From: Maricaulis sp048268525
GTDB lineage: Bacteria; Pseudomonadota; Alphaproteobacteria; Caulobacterales; Maricaulaceae
Direction of reading: 5' to 3'
Length of the DNA stretch: 64,000 nucleotides
NCBI RefSeq assembly: GCF_048268525.1
Contig: NZ_JBLWVH010000019.1
Coordinates: forward strand, 1 to 64,000
Shown: piece after piece, positions 60,075 through 64,000 of the stretch
Layout of the letters: every line of letters begins with the position of its first letter
Position numbering within the stretch: position 1 is the stretch's first letter
Position numbers and translations under genes: made by a program
The notes under the pieces: generated by a model
Told to the model about the DNA's origin: nothing
Database searches by the model: none
The model's input: only the letters and a program-made list of their open reading frames with translations

Positions 60075-62588
60075 ATGAAAACCACCACGACACTGCTCAT
60101 GATGATCACGCTTGGAGTAATGACCCCAGCCGCGATTGCTCCGGCTGCCATTGCCCAGGACGAGCCAACCTTCGACGAGGTCATCGAGAATCTTGAACAT
60201 CGCGAGGGATTCATACCGCTTTGGGTCGACCCGGCCGACGGTCGCATCCTGGCCGAATTGAGTGCCGGCGACGGCGATGAACTGGGGCGGATGATCTATA
60301 CCGCCAGCCTGACCTCCGGACTCGGCTCCAATCCGGTCGGGCTGGATCGCGGGCTCGGCTCAAGTTCTGAAATTCTTCGCTTTCTCCGCGTCAATGACCA
60401 GGTCTTTGCCGAGTTCGAGAACCTCGGCTACCGCGCCGAAGGTGCTGGTCCGGATGAAGCCGCCGCAACCCGCAATTCCTTTGCCCGCTCCATCATCTGG
60501 TCGACTGCCATCGTCGCGGAAGACGACGGACGCCTGCTGATCGACCTGTCCGACTTCCTGACACGGGACCCGGTCGGCACGGTCAACCAACTCTCCAACA
60601 GCGGGCAAGGCAGCTTCTCCATCGCCAGCGATCGCTCGGCGGCGATCACCGAAAGCGCGATGGCCTTCCCGGAAAATGTTGAAATTGATGCCCTTTTGAC
60701 GCTGACCAGCGCGAGTCCGGGGTCAGAAGTCCGGGCTGTCACGCCGGCACCCAATTCGGTCACGCTCACCGTGCACCACTCCTTCGCGGCCCTGCCCGCA
60801 CCGGGCTATGAGCCGCGCGAAGCCGATGACCGTGCCGGCGCCCTCACCCGCGCCTATTACGACATGGCAACCCCGCTGACCGATCCGGTCCGCCGCTCAC
60901 TCGCCCTGCGCCATCGCCTGGAACGTGTTGATCCGTCAGCCCGATCCGGACCGGTTGTCGAGCCCATCATCTACTATCTCGACCGCGGCACCCCGCCACT
61001 CATCCGCGACGCCCTGATCGAAGGCGGCAATTGGTGGGCCGATGCCTTTGCCGCAGCGGGCTATGAAGACGCCTTCCGCGTCGAGGTCCTGCCGGAAGGC
61101 GCCCACCCGCTCGACATTCGCTACAACGTCATCCAGTGGGTACACCGTCAGACCCGTGGCTGGTCCTATGGTGGCTCGGTCATCGATCCGCGCACCGGCG
61201 AAATCATCAAGGGACGCGTCATCCTTGGCTCCCAGCGCGTGCGCCAGGACCGGATGATCTTTGAAGGCCTCGTAGGGGCCACCGAGACCGGGAGCGGGAC
61301 AACCAACGATCCGCTCCAGCTCGCCCTCGCCCGCATCCGCCAGCTGTCGGCCCACGAGATCGGCCATACGATCGGACTGGCCCACAACTTCGCCGCCAGC
61401 GTCTCGGACCGGGCATCGGTGATGGATTACCCGGCCCCGCTGGTTACCCTCGACGCCGGCGGTGAAATCGACACGAGCCAAGCCTATGACGTCGGCATCG
61501 GCGCCTGGGATCGCGTCGCGATTTCATGGCTCTACGGCGAGTTTGGTGAGGGGGCGGTCGAAGCCACGGCCCTCAACGAAATTCTCGACGACGCCGCGTC
61601 AAACGGCCTCCTCTACATCACCGACCGCCATGCCCGCGGCAATGCCAGCGCCCACCCGCTCGCCAATCTGTGGGACAATGGCGCTGACCCGACCGCCATG
61701 CTGACCGAGACCATGGCGGTTCGCTCAGCGGCCCTGGACAGGTTCGGACAACAGGTGCTCGCCACCGAACAGCCGGCCAGCGCACTGCGTCAGGTCCTGC
61801 CGCCCATCTACCTCTATCATCGCTATCAGGTTGAAGCGGCCGCCAAATCGGTCGGTGGTGTGCTGTTCGGTTACGCCCCAAATCGGGCCGGGCTCGACGG
61901 GCTGACGCCGGTCCCCGCCGCAGATCAGGCGCGATCCGTTGACGCCCTTCTGGCGACGCTTGAGCCGGAAGCGCTCGACATTCCGGACACGGTCCTGTCG
62001 CTGATGATGCCGGCCCCGCTCGCCGACTATTACCCGGCCGCCACACGCGAATTGTTCCGCTCGGACGACTATCCCGCTTTCAGTCGCGCCGACGCAGCCG
62101 CGGCGTCGGCGCGTATCACGCTGCAGGCATTGCTCAATCCGTCGCGCCTGTCACGACTGGCCGACCAACACGCCCGTGATGGATCCCACATGGGCCTGCC
62201 CGACCTGTTCGACAGGGTCGAGGCCACGCTCTTCGACGCCCCGGGCGATGAAGCCGCCCGCCTTCAACCCATCCGGCATGCCCTTCAGACCGAGTATGTC
62301 GCGCAATTGCTGGATATCCTGGCAGATGGACCGGCCACGCCAGCGTCCATAGCCCGGCAACGGCTCGAAACCATCGCCCGCAACGAACCGTCGCGGCGGC
62401 GCAGCGACGCCGCAAGCTCCCACCAATTGTGGCTGGCCCGCGCTGCCACGGCCGGGATCGAACGCTTCGACGCCGGGGAGACGCCGGAACTGGTCGACAC
62501 ACCTGTCCCGCCGGGCAGCCCGATCGGTGCTGATACCTGCTGGCATTGCGACAGTGGCACCTTGCTCGGCCTCGGACGGGACGAATGA
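60075..62588 (+). CDS. Secreted zinc metalloprotease (metzincin-type; DUF5117/DUF4953-like)
   Basis: An 837-residue protein with a signal peptide ending in AIAQ (about residue 27). The metzincin motif HEIGHTIGLAHN (HExxHxxGxxH) and a downstream SVMDYPAPL Met-turn are complete. The N-terminal part (FIPLWVDPADGRILAEL, ...) fits DUF5117 and the core DUF4953. Such proteases are common in Bacteroidetes and Caulobacterales. GGGGACAGAGCC is a modest ribosome site. Its stop overlaps the next gene by 4 bp. Confidence 0.93.
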   Translation: MKTTTTLLMMITLGVMTPAAIAPAAIAQDEPTFDEVIENLEHREGFIPLWVDPADGRILAELSAGDGDELGRMIYTASLTSGLGSNPVGLDRGLGSSSEILRFLRVNDQVFAEFENLGYRAEGAGPDEAAATRNSFARSIIWSTAIVAEDDGRLLIDLSDFLTRDPVGTVNQLSNSGQGSFSIASDRSAAITESAMAFPENVEIDALLTLTSASPGSEVRAVTPAPNSVTLTVHHSFAALPAPGYEPREADDRAGALTRAYYDMATPLTDPVRRSLALRHRLERVDPSARSGPVVEPIIYYLDRGTPPLIRDALIEGGNWWADAFAAAGYEDAFRVEVLPEGAHPLDIRYNVIQWVHRQTRGWSYGGSVIDPRTGEIIKGRVILGSQRVRQDRMIFEGLVGATETGSGTTNDPLQLALARIRQLSAHEIGHTIGLAHNFAASVSDRASVMDYPAPLVTLDAGGEIDTSQAYDVGIGAWDRVAISWLYGEFGEGAVEATALNEILDDAASNGLLYITDRHARGNASAHPLANLWDNGADPTAMLTETMAVRSAALDRFGQQVLATEQPASALRQVLPPIYLYHRYQVEAAAKSVGGVLFGYAPNRAGLDGLTPVPAADQARSVDALLATLEPEALDIPDTVLSLMMPAPLADYYPAATRELFRSDDYPAFSRADAAAASARITLQALLNPSRLSRLADQHARDGSHMGLPDLFDRVEATLFDAPGDEAARLQPIRHALQTEYVAQLLDILADGPATPASIARQRLETIARNEPSRRRSDAASSHQLWLARAATAGIERFDAGETPELVDTPVPPGSPIGADTCWHCDSGTLLGLGRDE

Positions 62589-63619
62589 AGCCCGCCAGAC
62601 TCGCCGGTCTGGCCCTCGCCGCAAGCGCTCTGGCGGGCTGCGACAGCGAGACCTGGACGGTCACGGCACAATCCGGCGGCGTGGCGTCGTCACTGCGCGG
62701 CCTGAGTGTGGTGGACGACGATACGGTCTGGATCGGTGCGCCTGACGGTCAGGTCCTGCGGACACTCGATGGCGGCGCGTCCTGGCAGGTCTCGTCGGTC
62801 GCTCTGGCTGATGGCGCAGACCTGCGATCGGCACACGGCTTTGATGGTGAACACGCCCTCTTCGCCACCGCCGGGCAGCCAGCCCGCATTCTGGAAACGC
62901 GCGACGGCGGTGAGAGTTTTGCCACGGTCTGGAATGATACCAGCGGAGCGGCTTTCATCGACAGCCTGGCATTCTGGGACAGAGATCGCGGTCTGGCCTT
63001 CTCCGATCCGGTGGAGGGAGGCTTCCTTATTCTGCGGACCCTGGACGGCGGAGCCAGCTGGCATCGTCTGGAGGGCTTGCCTGAACCACTGGAAGGTGAA
63101 GCCGGTTTTGCCGCCTCCAACAGCTCGATTGCCCTGACTGCGGAAGGCTGCGCTTTCATCGGCACCGGGGGCGGGGCCGTTGCCCGCATCCTGAGAAGTT
63201 GCGATTTCGGCGAGCATTGGGATGCTGTCGAGACGCCAATGGCAGCCGGCTCTGGAGGGGCAGGTATTTTCTCGGTGTCCGTTGGTGAGCCAGATGTGTT
63301 GGTGGCCAGCGGCGGGGACTATCTGTCTCCAGAGGCCCGCATCGGCAATTTCGCGCTTTCGACCGATCACGGCGATAGCTGGCAACTCTCGGACAGCCCG
63401 CCCTTCGGCTACCGCTCAGGCGTCGCCAACGTCGGCAATCAATGGTTCAGCGTCGGCACCAATGGGGTTGATATCGGCGCCGCGGACCCGAACGGAGTTG
63501 AGTGGCGGCAAAGCGATTGGGATATTCCAGCTCCCAACGCCATCGCTTTTTCGGCCAGCGGCCGTGTCGGCTGGATCGTCGGCGCTGAGGGCGGCATATG
63601 GAAACTCACCATGCAATAG
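62585..63619 (+). CDS. Lipoprotein with BNR/YCF48-like beta-propeller repeats
   Basis: A 344-residue protein starting MKPARLAGLALAASALAGC; Cys19 is a lipobox cysteine (LAGC). Repeats RTLDGGASW, ETRDGGESF, RTLDGGASWH, STDHGDSW are the Asp-boxes of a sialidase/YCF48-type propeller. The start overlaps the protease stop as ATGA, so the two are made together. Function unknown; propellers of this sort often bind a partner, here possibly the protease (inference). Confidence 0.88.
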   Translation: MKPARLAGLALAASALAGCDSETWTVTAQSGGVASSLRGLSVVDDDTVWIGAPDGQVLRTLDGGASWQVSSVALADGADLRSAHGFDGEHALFATAGQPARILETRDGGESFATVWNDTSGAAFIDSLAFWDRDRGLAFSDPVEGGFLILRTLDGGASWHRLEGLPEPLEGEAGFAASNSSIALTAEGCAFIGTGGGAVARILRSCDFGEHWDAVETPMAAGSGGAGIFSVSVGEPDVLVASGGDYLSPEARIGNFALSTDHGDSWQLSDSPPFGYRSGVANVGNQWFSVGTNGVDIGAADPNGVEWRQSDWDIPAPNAIAFSASGRVGWIVGAEGGIWKLTMQ

Positions 63620-63620
63620 A

Positions 63621-63649
63621 ATCAGGCCCGGCACTGGGCCGGGCCTGAT
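63621..63649. terminator. Perfect hairpin between convergent genes
   Basis: ATCAGGCCCGGC (63621-63632) pairs exactly with GCCGGGCCTGAT (63638-63649) around a 5-base loop. It lies between the lipoprotein gene and the convergent porin gene. There is no T-run on either side, so termination strength is uncertain. Confidence 0.65.
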
Positions 63650-63683
63650 CTACACACCAGAACACGGTGTTTAGCCGGAACGA

Positions 63684-64000
63684 TTAGCCGCCAAAGCTTT
63701 GCGAGAAGGACAGTACGATGCTGTCATCGCCACCGTCCGAAAGGTCGTGGTAGCGCAGGTCCCAGCCGACATTGCCGAAGATCGTGCCGGATACACCGAT
63801 CTGGTAGTCCTCGTAGTCTGCGGCCGGGATATCGTCGAAACGGCTGGCGCCAATGCGCCCGTCGACCGAAATCCCTTCGACAACTTCCATGCCGACACCG
63901 GTTTCAAGGTACCACGCCTGCCCGGTTTCGCCGTAGAATTCCGGCGAGTAGGACAGCTTTGCGTCCCAGGCAACCGGACCGAATTCGCGACCGAGTCCGC
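63684..64000 (-). CDS. TorF-like putative outer-membrane porin, 5' part beyond the window
   Basis: The minus-strand frame is open from the window end to a stop at 63684-63686. It gives ~105 residues of alternating beta strands (GPVAWDAKLSYSPEF, WYLETGVGMEVV, YQIGVSGTIFGNVGWDLRYHDLS, SIVLSFSQSFGG). This is the C-terminal barrel part of the TorF/TIGR02001 porin family. The N-terminal signal is outside. Confidence 0.8.
   Translation of the reverse strand, partial: GLGREFGPVAWDAKLSYSPEFYGETGQAWYLETGVGMEVVEGISVDGRIGASRFDDIPAADYEDYQIGVSGTIFGNVGWDLRYHDLSDGGDDSIVLSFSQSFGG

Noticed and set aside
1..64000. CRISPR arrays, tRNA/rRNA genes and integrases
   Set aside because: No regularly spaced repeats, no tRNA cloverleaf or CCA end seen, and no integrase or transposase frame. 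The GFA and DUF559 insertions therefore lack a visible mobilising enzyme.

Overview
The window is about 65% GC, densely coded on both strands, and reads as a chromosome segment of an aerobic marine alphaproteobacterium. The best fit is the Maricaulis/Hyphomonadaceae group, inferred from the protein style (N-terminal ELRRR-x-VFRVAAAYLVV membrane TPR proteins, an imuA-imuB-dnaE2 cassette, a direct-repeat GAAC-N7-GAAC SOS box, a TonB receptor with a hydrolase). No rRNA, tRNA, CRISPR array, prophage or complete insertion sequence was seen.

1-13.2 kb is mostly housekeeping: a 5'-truncated unknown protein, YjdM/PhnA, a two-domain M16 protease, a small lipoprotein, an SDR, the GTPase TypA, a Cache-like membrane sensor without an output domain, and a MarR regulator divergent from hppD and a VOC gene (tyrosine catabolism). 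Two small inverted-repeat elements lie in the gaps.

13.2-22.7 kb is a co-directional accessory block: two membrane-anchored TolB-like/TPR proteins, a membrane-anchored LuxR-type regulator, a DUF4199 protein, a divergent PhoH ATPase, a small membrane protein and four consecutive paralogues of a DUF6090-like single-pass membrane family. The last six genes are joined by 4-bp stop/start overlaps or stacked closely, and an 18-bp vestige of a fifth copy closes the array. This is the best candidate here for an undescribed system.

22.7-30.5 kb is an SOS mutagenesis locus. yedK (SRAP) diverges from imuA-imuB-dnaE2 across one SOS box. A DUF559 nuclease-like gene bounded by inverted repeats sits between imuB and dnaE2. 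Downstream, a GFA-family gene lies between the dnaE2 3' end and a decayed second copy of that 3' end, followed by a 130-bp near-perfect cruciform.

30.5-40.8 kb (mostly minus strand) has a large secreted protein with calcium-binding-like repeats, a DUF1295 membrane protein, a two-subunit sodium:solute symporter with a divergent BlaI-type regulator, two alpha/beta hydrolases and a TonB-dependent receptor. 40.9-46.3 kb is a TetR-led acyl-CoA operon (crotonase, acyl-CoA ligase, two hot-dog proteins, FAD oxidoreductase).

46.3-50.9 kb carries an oxygen-sensitive class III ribonucleotide reductase (nrdDG) and a PLP decarboxylase. An FNR/FixK-type box precedes each, and a pair of NrdR boxes exactly 31 bp apart precedes nrdD. 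51-57.6 kb holds ppa and gltBD. 57.9-59.9 kb holds two hydroxyproline-catabolism genes behind a GntR-type palindrome. 60-64 kb holds a secreted metzincin-like protease coupled to a beta-propeller lipoprotein, then a truncated TorF-like porin. Start codons were adjusted from Shine-Dalgarno sites, family N-termini and overlaps; nothing was computed beyond hand reading.
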